DNA from: Massospora cicadina
Taxonomy: Eukaryota; Entomophthoromycota; Entomophthoromycetes; Entomophthorales; Entomophthoraceae
Length of the DNA stretch: 64,000 bases
Reading direction: 5' to 3'
Assembly: GCA_022478985.1 (NCBI GenBank)
Contig: JAKSZP010009532.1
Coordinates: 36,512 to 100,511, forward strand
Of the stretch, positions 47,479-58,240 are shown one piece after another. Numbering within the stretch: the first letter of the stretch is position 1; each line of letters starts with the position of its first letter. Both the position numbers and the translations under genes were made by a program. The notes under the pieces were generated by a model. That model saw nothing but the letters and a program-made list of their open reading frames with translations. It was not told the origin of the DNA and did not search any database.

Positions 47479-47490
47479 TAGAGGGGGCGT
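47479..47490 (+). promoter_or_regulatory. Element III polypurine tract
   Basis: TAGAGGGGGCG directly before the 3' LTR start TGACAG. Confidence 0.72.
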
Positions 47491-48023
47491 TGACAGTATT
47501 TTAATTGAAATGGAGAACTGGATGAGTCAGATGATGGAAATAAAACCTGAGGTGTCAAAATAGCGGAAACCATTATTGAAGATAATCCCCAACAAAATTC
47601 AGCCCTCTAGATATCAGGGACAAGCCCCAACTAATTTCAATCCCTAATATTGGGGTTTAAACCAAATCTATTCATCGATCAAATCCCATTTGACAAGAAA
47701 TGAACAACCTGCTGCTAATTTTAATTGTAAATGAGAATAGATCATTTTTTAGTATGCATGGAGATTGAATGAAAACCTCACATATAATGATGATTCTAAG
47801 CAATAAGCTTGACACTCATTTTGCCATTTAAGTTAAATCACCCTACTATATTAATTTAAAGATAAACTAATAGTAAGGATCTATGACTCCAGGAACGTTA
47901 ACCTGAGAAAGGCTTTCCAGCCAAGGAAAGCAAAAAACATAAATCCAGAACCCAAAGCTTTAGGTTTCCTGGCTTTGAAAATTAAAGAAGCCAAGTGGTC
48001 TAAACCGTTTAGTCCTGAAAAAT
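47491..48023 (+). repeat. Element III 3' LTR (uninterrupted)
   Basis: A 533-bp LTR that allowed the split 5' LTR to be recognised: three blocks match in order at 32,658, 39,454 and 41,564. The right end is set by loss of similarity after GAAAAAT and is uncertain by a few bases. Confidence 0.78.
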
Positions 48024-48509
48024 GGAATGTAAGGCTCTTCTTAATTTTAATTTAAAAATTTGACAAAAAATTAAACTACAAAATCTATATGTTTATTTAT
48101 TTAATATATTATTTTAAAATATTAGAACAGTGGCTGACAAGAGGTTATAAATTAAACAGAGGGAACTATACTTAGCATATACAATTGAACCTCCAGAACA
48201 GAGGAAAGCTCTGGCAGAATCATTCTCACATCACATGATTTAGGCATCAGAAACAACAGCTAAATTAAGGTGTTAGGTTTACAGTAAATCATGTGCTCCG
48301 CTAAGGAATTTTGCAGTCACTCAATTAACATTTAGGGAATTTATAGCTATACTTGAGGCATAAAAGGTAATTGTAAGAGGATGGATCAGAGCAAGCTTCT
48401 TCTATAGAAAAAGTTCTTTGATAATATTTCTTTCACTTTAGTAACTCAAATCAAAGTCAAATTTATATTTATTGACTGTATTAAAAAATACCAACAAATG
48501 AATGTGAGC
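48024..48509. other. AT-rich spacer
   Basis: No gene or repeat recognised between element III and X copy 4. Confidence 0.4.
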
Positions 48510-48818
48510 CATTGACACACAGTTTTAAGAACTTGACGCCTGCTGCCCCTGTGTGGGGTAGTAGTGCTCCGCCTTCTAAAATATTTTGGCTGCTGCCAAA
48601 GTGCACCTTGGCTGGCTCTACTCGCCTTCTAAAACTACTGGGTATTATGTCCTGCCTCCAGACTATCCACCACCTAACAAGATTTCAGGTGGTGCTCCGC
48701 AGCCCCCTGGTGCTCCCTTTAAAATAATGCGTTTTGTACTTTGGGTCAAATATGAGAATTTTTCCTTATGTGAGTGCGGCAATCATCAAGATGGCCATGG
48801 AGGTTTATAAGTCTTTTT
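48510..48818 (+). pseudogene. Family X copy 4, 5' part
   Basis: Plus-strand counterpart of 41,190-41,460 (minus). It shares the degenerate hairpin (48,538-48,567), a Pro-rich block with PPGAP, and the sequence coding WVKYEN/RVKYEK and AIIKMA. Frames 48,512-48,727 and 48,586-48,810 overlap; the real frame changes between them. It ends at the left copy of the duplication TTATAAGTCTTTTT (48,805-48,818). Confidence 0.6.
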
Positions 48819-49789
48819 CATATCTAGTGGGGATCAACCCCAAAAGGGGCACATCCATACAAATTTTCTTGATAAGCCAAAAAATTGATTATCCTTACTA
48901 TAAAACCTGATATGGTACCTAAGCTAATAGCCTAAGACATTATATCAGATGTTGAAGGGAGGTTAGGGGATAGAAATCCAGCGTTTTTGAAGGACATGAG
49001 AGAGGGCAGACATAAGCGGAATTGAGGCATCAGCAGCATAAAAATAGAGGCTGTCAAGATGAAAATTCTCCCCATTGAAGAGGCATCAGTATGCATAGCC
49101 TTGAGATATTGAGCAAGTTTAATCTGCGTGCTAATTTACTCTGTCATGTAAGAAAAACTTTTAATTTGTTGATAAGTTGGGAGTATTTTGGATTAAAAAA
49201 TGAAAGGTTCACAGCATCAATGCATGTGCAGCCTGCAGCATATGCTATATCCTCAATTGGCGCCTGGGATTTGTCAGGGAAGTCAGGTGGGAAGTTTGGA
49301 CAAGAAAATCCATTGAAGAGTGGCTCTTTAGCCGCATGAAGGGCTTACTGTTAAGAAACGTTGGCAGGGGCAGAAGCCGCCTCAAAAGCCATCTTATATA
49401 ATGTTTTGTAGATGGGAAAGCCCTTACAAGAATGTAATCATTAGCGAGAAAAAGAATTGGAAGGGTTAGAAATAATTCCAGCCAATCAAAGTCAGGGTTG
49501 CTAGAATATTCCACCTCAGCACCAACCACTCATTTGAGCGATTTAAAAAGGTTTAAGAGGTAAATACTTGGTCCAGAAACAGGAACTGTTGGCTGGGACC
49601 AAGAGCAGTAGGCCCATGAACTTTTGAATAAAGCTGGTCAACTAAGGATTGAGCTTCAACCTAATATGAATTATTTATTTGATATAATTTTATTGGCTGG
49701 CCCAGTGGAAGCTGAGGTCACAGCGGGTGTGGGAATGGGAGGGAGAATTAAACCAAACTTGAGAATTGTTGCGGATTTAACAGTGGGGA
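48819..49789 (-). mobile_element. X-related insert nested in X copy 4
   Basis: A 971-bp insert between TTATAAGTCTTTTT (48,805-48,818) and TTATAAGCCTTTTT (49,790-49,803). When the insert is left out, the X coding region has nearly the same length as copy 3 (58 against 57 bases between fixed blocks). About 49,200-49,600 matches, in minus orientation, the downstream parts of X copies 1 and 2 (an Ala-rich block, then a Thr-Cys-Ile-Asp block). No RT or endonuclease is seen. A minus-strand frame at 49,245-49,529 is a shadow or neighbour of that frame. Confidence 0.6.
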
Positions 49790-50160
49790 TTATAAGCCTT
49801 TTTGGCTTTATAGCCTGTTATTCCTTCAAGGGGTATTTTGATCTTAGCTTCTCCTCTGAAGATCATATGATGGCAAGTAGCTAATCTGCCTTTAATTTAT
49901 ATAAAAAGCAATTCCCACCATCTGTACATGGCTCTTTGATAAAGAAACTCTTGTAGTTCGGATTCACATGTTGCCCTCCAATATTTCCCCCAAACACCTT
50001 CACCACAATATCACAAAGGTTTTAACTGGTATGGCGCTAACCACTGTGCTGCAATTAGTGGTTCCAAATGGTGCATATCATTTATCAGGGCCTCATGCTT
50101 TTGTGATTATCTGCCCTTTTCATTGTGATACTCAACTCAAGACCCTCATACTGTGATCAG
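49790..50160 (+). pseudogene. Family X copy 4, 3' part of the ORF1-like gene
   Basis: FKGYFDLSFSSED (49,829-49,867) and, in the frame 49,968-50,156, VLQLVVPNGAYHLSGPHAF followed by a Cys/His-containing FHCDT block. Both match X copies 2 and 3 in order. The CCHC knuckle region expected downstream is not recognisable. Plus orientation, opposite to all other X copies here. Confidence 0.62.
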
Positions 50161-50599
50161 ATCCAACCCTTGTAATTGACCGGTATTTCCAGTAATGGAC
50201 AAAGGTATCAGGCAATATCAACCAGGTAATAGTCCATAAACTTGGTAAAGCCCCAGATAGTGCTCTGAAAGTCCACATACCATTATGATAATGTTGAGAA
50301 CATCCTTGGATAAGAGTTGGGATAATACTTATACTTAACAATGATCCTTGATCCCAGGTGAGAGCAAATAGAGATTCTCTTAGGTTGCTTAGTTCAGTAT
50401 CCTTGCAAAAGGCGTTCATCATAGTATATAGTTTCAATAAAAAACAAAATTACAGAAATTTTTTAAAAATACTTTTATTGAGCCAACTGAGTAAGAACTC
50501 AGAACTAAGGGATTAAAATCTACTCAAATCTTTTTTATAGTATGTTTATAATAGTTTTTTAGACTTTTTAAGTCTTATGAAACTATTAATCTGTAATAG
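50161..50599. other. AT-rich spacer
   Basis: Only a 101-codon minus-strand frame (50,132-50,437) without motif. Confidence 0.4.
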
Positions 50600-51135
50600 T
50601 TGATAATTGTTATATAAACATAGGGGCAAATTATTGGCTTTTGGTTCAATTTATAAGATAATTACCAATGATTTAAGTAATGCGTGGCAATGATCCTCAA
50701 TTGGCATCAATAAACAATTTGGAAGACCTAATTTTGACCTGACAATCTGATTTTGATATAAATTGATCTTTGATAAAAATTATTAAAATCTGGGTTTCTT
50801 TTTATAGATTAATTTTATATTTGAAACGGGTGAATTACTCTGTTTTCTTGAGAATTACTCCATTTTGATTCCCTATAAATAGAGTTTTAAGGCCTGCGGT
50901 GGAGGGAATCTGATGTTAATGCCAGATCAATTATTAAGTAGTTTCGGAGTTTTGGAGCTTAGATTCATCAGATCCCTCAAAAGTATAAAAGGACCTTGAT
51001 TTATTAATAAACTTTTCCCAATTGGGTGACTTCTCCCTAAAGTTATGAGTATTATTATTTGTATTATTGTTTTGTTTGTTATTATTAATTCCAATAGTAT
51101 CAATGTGATGGTCAGGAACATCATGTACCGTCACA
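50600..51135 (+). promoter_or_regulatory. LTR-like promoter region of unknown element
   Basis: CTATAAATAG (about 50,872-50,881) and TATAAAAG (about 50,984) lie upstream of TTATTAATAAAC (about 51,000) and an ATT-rich run (51,050-51,090). The arrangement TATA box, about 120 bases, then polyadenylation signal, then a start codon at 51,172, is what a plant or fungal LTR followed by gag would show. No second LTR is in the window and the ends were not placed. Confidence 0.35.
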
Positions 51136-51171
51136 ACCTTGATCATCCCTTCTGGGCACACATCAAAAAAT

Positions 51172-52064
51172 GGCCCCACTAACTGTTCCTAGTGCTTTAA
51201 ACTTGACCATTCAAAGCGCAAGCGCCCAGTAGTTACTGCTGCAGCTGATTTTGCCACTCTCCCCATGGCTTCAGCTCTACCGCCACCTCACCAAAACTTT
51301 TAAATTGGGCTCAATCCTTCCTTCCTCTCTCTAATCAATGCTGGCGCTGCTTTCAAAGTGCCAACCAATAGGAGTTTGTCATATTGGATTATTCCCTAGC
51401 AGGTTGCTGATCAGGTTTTAACTGAGCTGCCATGGTTGACTGTGTGCAACCAATCAGTAAATGAAACCCCTCCAACTCCTGTTGCAGACCCAGTACTGCC
51501 TGAATTAATTCCGTTTAATGTTCTTGAATGGATTAACGTTAAAGATCAGGTGTATAGAATTTAACTTGATTTTGCCTAGGATGAATTTTTGAGAATCCCA
51601 CTGATTCAACTCCCCACCACCATTTTTCTCTCAAAACGGCTTTTCAATTTTATAAAAATTATAAATTTGCTGTCAAAGCAGTTACTGCCTAAGTCAACAC
51701 TCTCCTCAACAGACTCTTTATGAGGCAATGTATCACTTTATGAGGGTATTCTTCTCCCTAACTTCCCCAGAATTTCCCTGAAAATGCCAAGTATGAGATT
51801 AAATATATTTCATTTTTGAAATATGCACTTGCATTAATGTGGCAAGATCTTCTCTCTTCTATCCAAACATCTCCAACCTACCCAACGCCTCAAGTCTTTA
51901 TTTGTGTGCCTACACTTTTAACATTTGATGAGCATCAACTTGCTCAGTATGTTAAGGTGATGTATTTTTATGGTCACCATGATGCAGAAAACCTGCACCT
52001 TTATCTCCTTTTGACTCATACTGCTGATGCTCCGACCCCTTTTGTCTGCTGGCTCATCATTTAA
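51172..52064 (+). pseudogene. Unrecognised broken reading frame downstream of the LTR-like region
   Basis: From ATG 51,172 (MAPLTVPSALNLTIQ...) codons read sensibly with a stop after about 20 residues and then in shifting frames: a Pro-Val-Leu-Pro-Glu block and LEWINVKDQVYRI (about 51,480-51,560), and an 82-codon frame 51,816-52,064 with HQLAQYVKVMYFYGHHDAEN. It has no known motif. Position behind an LTR-like sequence suggests a degenerate gag; a host gene is less likely. Confidence 0.38.
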
Positions 52065-52079
52065 GGCAGGCATTGGATA

Positions 52080-52955
52080 AAAATCCCCCAAACCCTATTC
52101 CCCAACTAATATGAATTCATAGGCTGATAGCCATAGTATCATATTTTTAAAAGTTGATAAACCCTTTGTTTGGCACAAAATAAATAGAGATGCGTGGATG
52201 CCCCATTTTTTAGCCCCACTAGTACTAAAATATGAAGCAGTCCTTTGATCACTTAACATCAAACGATTCTTCCATTATTAGAAAAAGCCCATTAATTAAG
52301 CTAATTACCTCACTAGTTGATGCTAGTTGGATGTAGAGATGCTATTTACTGATTGGTTGTCAAGATTCAAAGGTTACTTGGAAGACCTGAAATGTGATCA
52401 GAAAGTAACTTGTTCCAGTTGTAAAAAGAATTGTCTACCTGACTCAAAAAGTCAAGGCTTTTCATAGTATATAGTGGAATGAACCAAATGCCTGAATCCT
52501 TAACCTGGGCTTCATTTGCTACACCTTGCCAAAATTATTAAGTAAGAAAAAGTGATACTTGTTAAATAAAAAATGATTACTAGATAAAGTACTAGCATAT
52601 TTGGAGATAAAAAGGATCTAGTTTAAGGTGAAATTAGATGAGCTTGATATTTTAACCTAATCCAAATAGGAAACCTCAGCGTATTGGAATTTAAATATAA
52701 TGATAATTATCATTATAGATAGGCTCAGAGGTACACCGCAATAAACAAATATAAAGGATATTAGATAATTGAAATAAAGTAATGATAAATTAATAGGCAC
52801 CTAAGGTTGAGGCTTTACCCATAAAAGGAAAAAGCTTAAACCACTTTAAAATTATGGCAGAACAGCGAATAAATTCATTTTACACTTCATTTTCTAATAA
52901 AATTCATTTTAATAAAAACACAAAAGATTAATTATGTAACACATCAAGTAAGTTG
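52080..52955. other. AT-rich spacer
   Basis: No gene or shared repeat seen before the left duplication of LINE B. Confidence 0.4.
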
Positions 52956-52974
52956 TTGGTAATACACAATTACT
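52956..52974. repeat. Target-site duplication, left of LINE B
   Basis: TTGGTAATACACAATTACT, exact match to 58,257-58,275. Confidence 0.93.
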
Positions 52975-53031
52975 TTAATTTAATTTATTGCAGGGAAGGC
53001 CAACCATGGGACGGACACTTCTGAATATGAC

Positions 53032-56000
53032 TCAGACGAGACAAAACTTAGTACCAGGGGAGGCACCCCAGAGAAGCGATGCTATCTCTTGTTGCCAGCG
53101 GGAACGCCACTTATGGGAAGGGGAGGGAACGTGTGTAGGGGGCGTAGCCACTATTGAGCACGTGTGGAGGAAGTGGTCTGATTTGATGAACCAGACTGGG
53201 AACCAGGAGGAGACCAGCTGTCGGCAACGTGGTGGGAGATATCCAAACATCCACGCTTGAAAGTGATCCACCAAATGAGACCGGAATCTGTGGACAGCTT
53301 CAGGGAGGGTGGGGATGGATCCAGCGATGGCATCCAAGACAATCGTGTGGATAGTCCACATGATGATTGCAACCACCAGAGCACGAAGGGAGGGTGGGAG
53401 GGGAGGCCATTGATGAAGCAAACATATCTCTTGACAGACTGAAGGGATGTGTTTGATCCTGGCCTAGCAGACGTTGGACTTCGCGCCATATTACTTTAGA
53501 GGTGGGGCACTTCTCCAGGCGGTGAAACAGCGTTCCATACTGGCCACACACGACACAGGATGAGTGTAAAGCATTAGAGCGCTCAGCTGTATGATACACC
53601 CGCCTCAGGCAGCGCCACACATGGGAGCGGACTTGAGGCTGCAACAGAGGATGGTGTGCGTATTTCCAGATAGTCTTTTGGGTCTCAGTGGAATAAGGGA
53701 TGTCCATCATGTCTAGGTAGTCCACCCTGGATAGGACTTGGGGTCGAATGGGGATCACGCCATTATGGATGGGTAGCCCCTGTACCTCTTGTGTGAACTG
53801 AGGAGAGGGGCGGCCTCTTCGGGTTGTATGTCCACTAATACAAATTCTCCACTCTGTGCTTCGAATGGAGAGTAGGATTTGTTTGTAGTGGGTTTTGGTC
53901 CCGTGAGGACCTGTGGCTGATGTGTGTGATGAGAGGTATTTCATCAGGGAGTGGGGGTTTGATGGATTGTTGAGGCCCAAGGCTCGGGAGAAGTTGGAGC
54001 AGGCCGCGTGGGACCAGTGTTGGGATGGGAGTGTAGGAGCAGTGATGGCCGCAATCCAGGTGCCCAGGATCTTGGCGGCATGGGCTTTGAGGTCAAGTAG
54101 GCCCATGCCACCATGATGATGAGGGCCAAACATGACCTCTAGCCGTACTGGTGGAGGGCGGCCTGACCAAAGCCAACCTTGTAGCAAAGCATACAGGGAT
54201 TTGAAGAAGCTCGGGGAGAAGGGGATGGTGTGGGCTCCGAACCAGACTTTGTATAGGAGCATAGAGTTGGCAAGAACAACCCTGCCAGTGAGGGTAGTAG
54301 GGTGGGCTCTGAGAGAGGCGATTCGCTTCGTCACGTTGTCCAGTATATGGCACTCCATTACTGCTGACGCGTATCCACCTGCCTCCAACCACACGCCCAG
54401 ATGGCGTACCGGTCCTATGGTAGGTCATGGCACAAAGGGGAGCACCAGTGGAGCGGTGTATTTTGAGTTAGTAAGGCGTGGACGTGGGCGAGCAGATGGG
54501 CCGGGTTGGGAACTACTTGCTGGGGCCCAGCAGTTCTGAAACCGACCAAGGAGGATGATTTCAATTTTGGAGGCGTTCAGTGCCACGTTGCTTACCCGGA
54601 GTTATTCTTGGATGAGGGCTTCAAGTGCGCGTGCATTTTTGTTATTAGACACCCCCACCACGCAATCATCTGCAAATGTCATCATCTTGACTGGGGTTTG
54701 GCCTGGCACATGGACCCCAGTGAGTTGGGCATTCACATTTCGCAGTAGTGGGTCAAGGCTGAAGTTGTATAAGAGTGGGCTCAGGGGGTCCCCTTGTCGT
54801 AGGCCCCTTTGAGGACGGACTACTTCTGTTAGGAAACCTGGGCTGCGCACTGCCATTGTTGCAGATTCCGTGAGCAGCATCACCCAGTTAATGAAGCGGG
54901 GAGGTAGGCAGAATTGTTGGAGGCAGGCCCTAAGGTATTCCCAGTTTACTCTATCATAGGCCTTTTGTTGGTCCAAGAATACAAGTGCCCCAGAGGCTGT
55001 GGACTGACACACATTAGCCACAGAGTGCACGTTATCCCAAATCAACCTTCTGGGGATGAAACCGAGTTGTTCTGGAGAGATGGTGGCAGATGCTACAGTC
55101 CCTAAATGGTTAGCCATGATTTTTGTTAAAATTTTGGTGTCTGTGTTTGTTAGAGAAATGGGGCGCCAGTTGGCTAAGTCTAGCCTATCCCCTTTCTTGA
55201 AGAGTGTGACCGTAAAGGCCTCATGTCCTCCTGGTAGGAGGCACATTTCCAACAGGCTTTGGTTGAGTGAGGCTAGCAGCAATGGGGATATATATTTAAA
55301 ATATTTTTTGTAGAACTCATATGGAATGCCATCTGGGCCTGGGCATTTTTGGTTTGGCGTACCACAAATGGTAGTCCATAATTCGTTTGGAGTAATTAAA
55401 TTATTATTTCTGGGTATCAGAAAATGGTGCGGATATGAGCTCTGTCGAGAAATTCTGCCATTTCGGCTGGCTGAATTGGTTTGGCTTGGTATAACTCGGA
55501 GTAATATCTTTGCATTTCAATTGCCACTTTGGCTGGTGTGTCCACAATAGAATTATCCGATCTTCGCACCTGTGTGCAGGCCACACTCTGGCGTGGTGCA
55601 AATTTTTTTTTGAAGAAGTATGCAGTGCACTTGTCGCCTTTAGTGATGCGTGTGGCCCTGTATTGGACACAAACCCAATGTTTGTGTTGCCTTTCAAGTG
55701 CGTTGAGGTGGGCTGCTGCCTCCGCCCACTTCTGGCCCCATGCAGGGCTATATCCTGAGGCTGGAATGTTGGACTCCAAGTGGGCCAATTCCGCCAGCAC
55801 GCACAATATAACCGCCAATGTGGCTTGTGAGTGTCTGGATGAGAGATGGCGATAGTGGCAGATGGTGTCTTCTTTGATAGTTGCCCATGTGGAAATGGGG
55901 TTCGCACAAAACAGTGCAACAAATGATTTTGCCAAAGTTGCCTCTTCCACCCACGTGGAAAATCCTGGCGACGCGAGCTCTGGGGGGCGGATTTTGCACC

Positions 56001-56735
56001 AATGTGGGGCCTTTGCAACTGTGATGGGTAAGTGGTACGTTATCGAGACCAGTCGGTGGTCAGAGAATTCCATTTTCGTTGTTTTGAAGTGGGAGATGTG
56101 GGGTTGGAATTTTGCTGGCACTAAAATAAGGTCAATGCGGGTCATGGACCTTAATTGGCTGTCATGGATGTGGGGACGTGTCATGTTTTTGAGCAGTAGA
56201 GCATATCGTGGCAGCGCATCCATTAACCCAAGGGTGGCTTTTAGAACGCGTAGTTCTACGTGACCCTGTGGGGCGTGGGGTGAGGGCGGCCACTGGTCCG
56301 TTGGTGAGGTTAGCCAACAGTTCATGTCACCAATTAGGAAAGAATTGGGGGTAGCAGGAGGGATTTGACCAACAAGAAAAATTCCTGACGCTCTTGTGCA
56401 CCGTTTGGGGCGTAAATGTTGATGATTGTGTGTGCAACATCAGCCCATGAGAAGGTGACAACGAGCACTCAGTCATTTAGGAATGTTTCAGAAGATGTAA
56501 ATTTGAAAAAATTGTTTTTCCAAATTAGCACCCCACAGTGCTTCGACTAAAAGGATAGGGATGGTAGGAGCATTGTTTTCCAAGCTTCCTCAGAACCTCA
56601 TGGACAGTGGGTTTCCTGGAGGGCCAGGATATCCACAGGTAAATTGTTTTGTAAAAAACTCAGTTTCCTAGCCTGGGACGGGGAAGCCTTGAGTCCGGCA
56701 ATATTCAGCATCCCTAGAGTGAAGGTTTCCCCCAT
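53032..56735 (-). pseudogene. LINE B ORF2 (endonuclease-reverse transcriptase), catalytic motifs intact, frame broken
   Basis: Starts at ATG 56,735. Endonuclease: LQETHCP (about 56,600-56,640), NIYAPNG (about 56,400-56,425), GDMNCW (about 56,318-56,335) and FSDHRLVS (about 56,045-56,070) keep their catalytic residues. Reverse transcriptase: CPGPDGIPYEFYK (about 55,315-55,355), FLDQQKAYDRVNW (about 54,945-54,982), RQGDPLSPLLYN (about 54,775-54,810) and FADD (about 54,664-54,680). The C-terminal zinc motif CGQYGTLFHRLEKC is at about 53,508-53,550. Damage: TGA after HCP, TAG after LSF, TGA after FLND, TGA after TIF, one-base losses near 56,345 and 55,395 (relative to copy A) and a two-base loss near 53,395. 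Open pieces are 302, 226 and 364 codons. About 1,230 codons overall, normal for the family. Confidence 0.92.
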
Positions 56736-56741
56736 CGCACC

Positions 56742-58016
56742 TTAGGTGCAAGGGGGTGGGCCCCCTGGCCCACCAGCCTCTTCCAGGTCCCCACAGGCTT
56801 TCACAGCAGCGCGGGTATTAGCAGCAACGCTATTGGGGTTTTTGTTAATTTTTGTGGAAAGAGTCGCGTTGGCTTTGACCTTCACTTTTTGTTTTTCCAA
56901 CGTCAGACGAATTTTTTGCGGTGTGGATAAGTTTGGTGCACTGTCGAGTGGGGCAAAAAAAAATTTTTTTTTGGTTGGGATAGGTCCCAAGTTGGTTTCA
57001 ACCAGGGCTTGGGTGCAGCAATTGGGTGAGATCGAATCTCCCATCGGATCCTCGGATTGAGTGGCCCATTCGGCATGGGCCTCCCGATCTGATTGGGTGA
57101 TGGATTCCCAAGTTGCTTCTACCACGAAGGTCTCCATGTCCTCCTGGCGTTGTGAGTGTGGGATGGTGGTGGTGACCTTGGCCGCTTCCATGGCCATGGT
57201 CCTATGGGCCTGCTTGGCCTTCTTCCGCTCCTGTGGGGAGATGGGCTTTACCAATAGGTAGCAGCCTTGTGCTCCCCACAGGAAAGCCTCCTTGGTGCTT
57301 GCAGTTGGTTCGTAGTGCACCTCTCCGCTGGCCATGGCCGCCAAGGGGTGCTCTTGGAATGTGATGCCCTCTTTGATGGGGCACGCGTGTGCCTTATGGC
57401 CAAACACATCACAGTGGGTGCAAATGGGGGGCGCGCTGTCCATGGTTACCCGGAATGGGTGGGTGGTGTGCCCTGCAATGTCAATAAAGGTGGAGTGTGG
57501 GATCTGGGTTAGGTCCTTTGCGATCTCCTCAGTTGGGGTCAGAACTGCAATGGCTTTGCCAGTGCACAGGTGTGGTATCAGCATGAAACGTTGCATTTCA
57601 AAAGATTGTATTTCGCCATATATGGCAAGACCATCTTTCAGGTGTTGCTCCAAAATGTCACGTTTTACTGTAGTAGGCAAAAAGTCAAACGTGAGGAAAA
57701 TTTGGTTTGATTTTGTCCATCTGGTGCGTTTAGTTTTGATGACCCGTTGCCCTTTGGGGAGGTTGACCACTATGCGCAATGCTGCAGCCTCGTCTGCTGC
57801 TATTTTGCTTTCAAAACCTAGGTCCAGCCAACCGCGCAACATGGAGTGAGGTGCAACATACACTGCGGTTGGGAAAATTTTGTGTACATCTTCACAAAAT
57901 TTTTCCCATAGGGCCGTTTTTTGGATGTCCAGATACACACGGACTCCAAATTCCACTGACAAAAGTGGCTGGGAATGTGGCGTGTTGATGTACTGGTTGC
58001 ATCGTGCTTGCCACAT
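56742..58016 (-). CDS. LINE B ORF1: intact Gag-like RNA-binding protein
   Basis: An uninterrupted 424-codon frame, the only intact transposon gene in the window. The N-terminal half (about residues 20-190) reads like the RRM/DUF4283-type Gag of plant and fungal LINEs (GWLDLGFES about residues 62-70; QIFLTFDFLPTTVKRDIL about 105-122). A CCHC zinc knuckle CTHCDVFGHKAHAC lies at residues 199-212. The C-terminal half is basic and Lys/Ala/Pro-rich with a Gly/Pro-rich end. It would bind element RNA into a particle for reverse transcription. ATG at 58,016 was chosen because the upstream sequence is 5' UTR in both copies. The stop is followed after six bases by the ORF2 ATG in the same frame, suggesting reinitiation or readthrough. 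Confidence 0.9.
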   Translation of the reverse strand: MWQARCNQYINTPHSQPLLSVEFGVRVYLDIQKTALWEKFCEDVHKIFPTAVYVAPHSMLRGWLDLGFESKIAADEAAALRIVVNLPKGQRVIKTKRTRWTKSNQIFLTFDFLPTTVKRDILEQHLKDGLAIYGEIQSFEMQRFMLIPHLCTGKAIAVLTPTEEIAKDLTQIPHSTFIDIAGHTTHPFRVTMDSAPPICTHCDVFGHKAHACPIKEGITFQEHPLAAMASGEVHYEPTASTKEAFLWGAQGCYLLVKPISPQERKKAKQAHRTMAMEAAKVTTTIPHSQRQEDMETFVVEATWESITQSDREAHAEWATQSEDPMGDSISPNCCTQALVETNLGPIPTKKKFFFAPLDSAPNLSTPQKIRLTLEKQKVKVKANATLSTKINKNPNSVAANTRAAVKACGDLEEAGGPGGPPPCT

Positions 58017-58220
58017 GAGTATCTCCGGGGAAATTGTGACCGCCAGTTTTTTTAGATTTTTTTCTATTCCGCTGGATTCTCTGGGGCGTTTTCAAACGTT
58101 AGAGGCCGCGGGCCTTCCGCCTGCTCCTCTTGCCTTGCTTGCCCAACTGCTCCCAGACATGGGCGCAGACTAATCCCCTCTATGAGATTATCAAACTAGA
58201 TTTAGTCTTGAATTGAATGG

Positions 58221-58240
58221 GTTGCAAAAGTGTTTGCAAC
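58221..58240 (-). promoter_or_regulatory. Stem-loop near the LINE B 5' end
   Basis: GTTGCAA-AAGTGT-TTGCAAC; same stem as in copy A. Confidence 0.6.

Larger units (their letters stand above)
32658..48023 (+). mobile_element. Ty3/gypsy element III, host of three nested insertions
   Basis: A plus-strand element whose 3' LTR (47,491-48,023) can be matched in three separate blocks at its 5' side: 32,658-32,925, 39,454-39,609 and 41,564-41,721. The intervening DNA is element II and X copy 3. The internal region holds a primer-binding site, Gag, protease, reverse transcriptase, RNase H, integrase and a polypurine tract, with a probable solo LTR inserted between Gag and protease. Gag and the protease-RT spacer are homologous to those of element II, so II and III are sister families. 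It is the oldest member of the nest and the most decayed. Confidence 0.82.

Noticed and set aside
48826..49790. AGTGGGGAT repeated at 48,826 and 49,782 as the target duplication of the X insert
   Set aside because: The neighbouring 14-bp TTATAAG(T/C)CTTTTT repeat restores the spacing seen in X copy 3 (58 against 57 bases), while the 9-bp repeat leaves about 30 extra bases.
56460..56640. UGA recoding as an explanation for shared TGA codons in LINE ORF2
   Set aside because: TAG and frameshifts are present too, and CGA deamination explains the shared positions; ORF1 of copy B uses ordinary stops.
57334..57849. 171-codon plus-strand open frame
   Set aside because: Antisense shadow of the intact LINE B ORF1; it contains no motif and is not open in LINE A.
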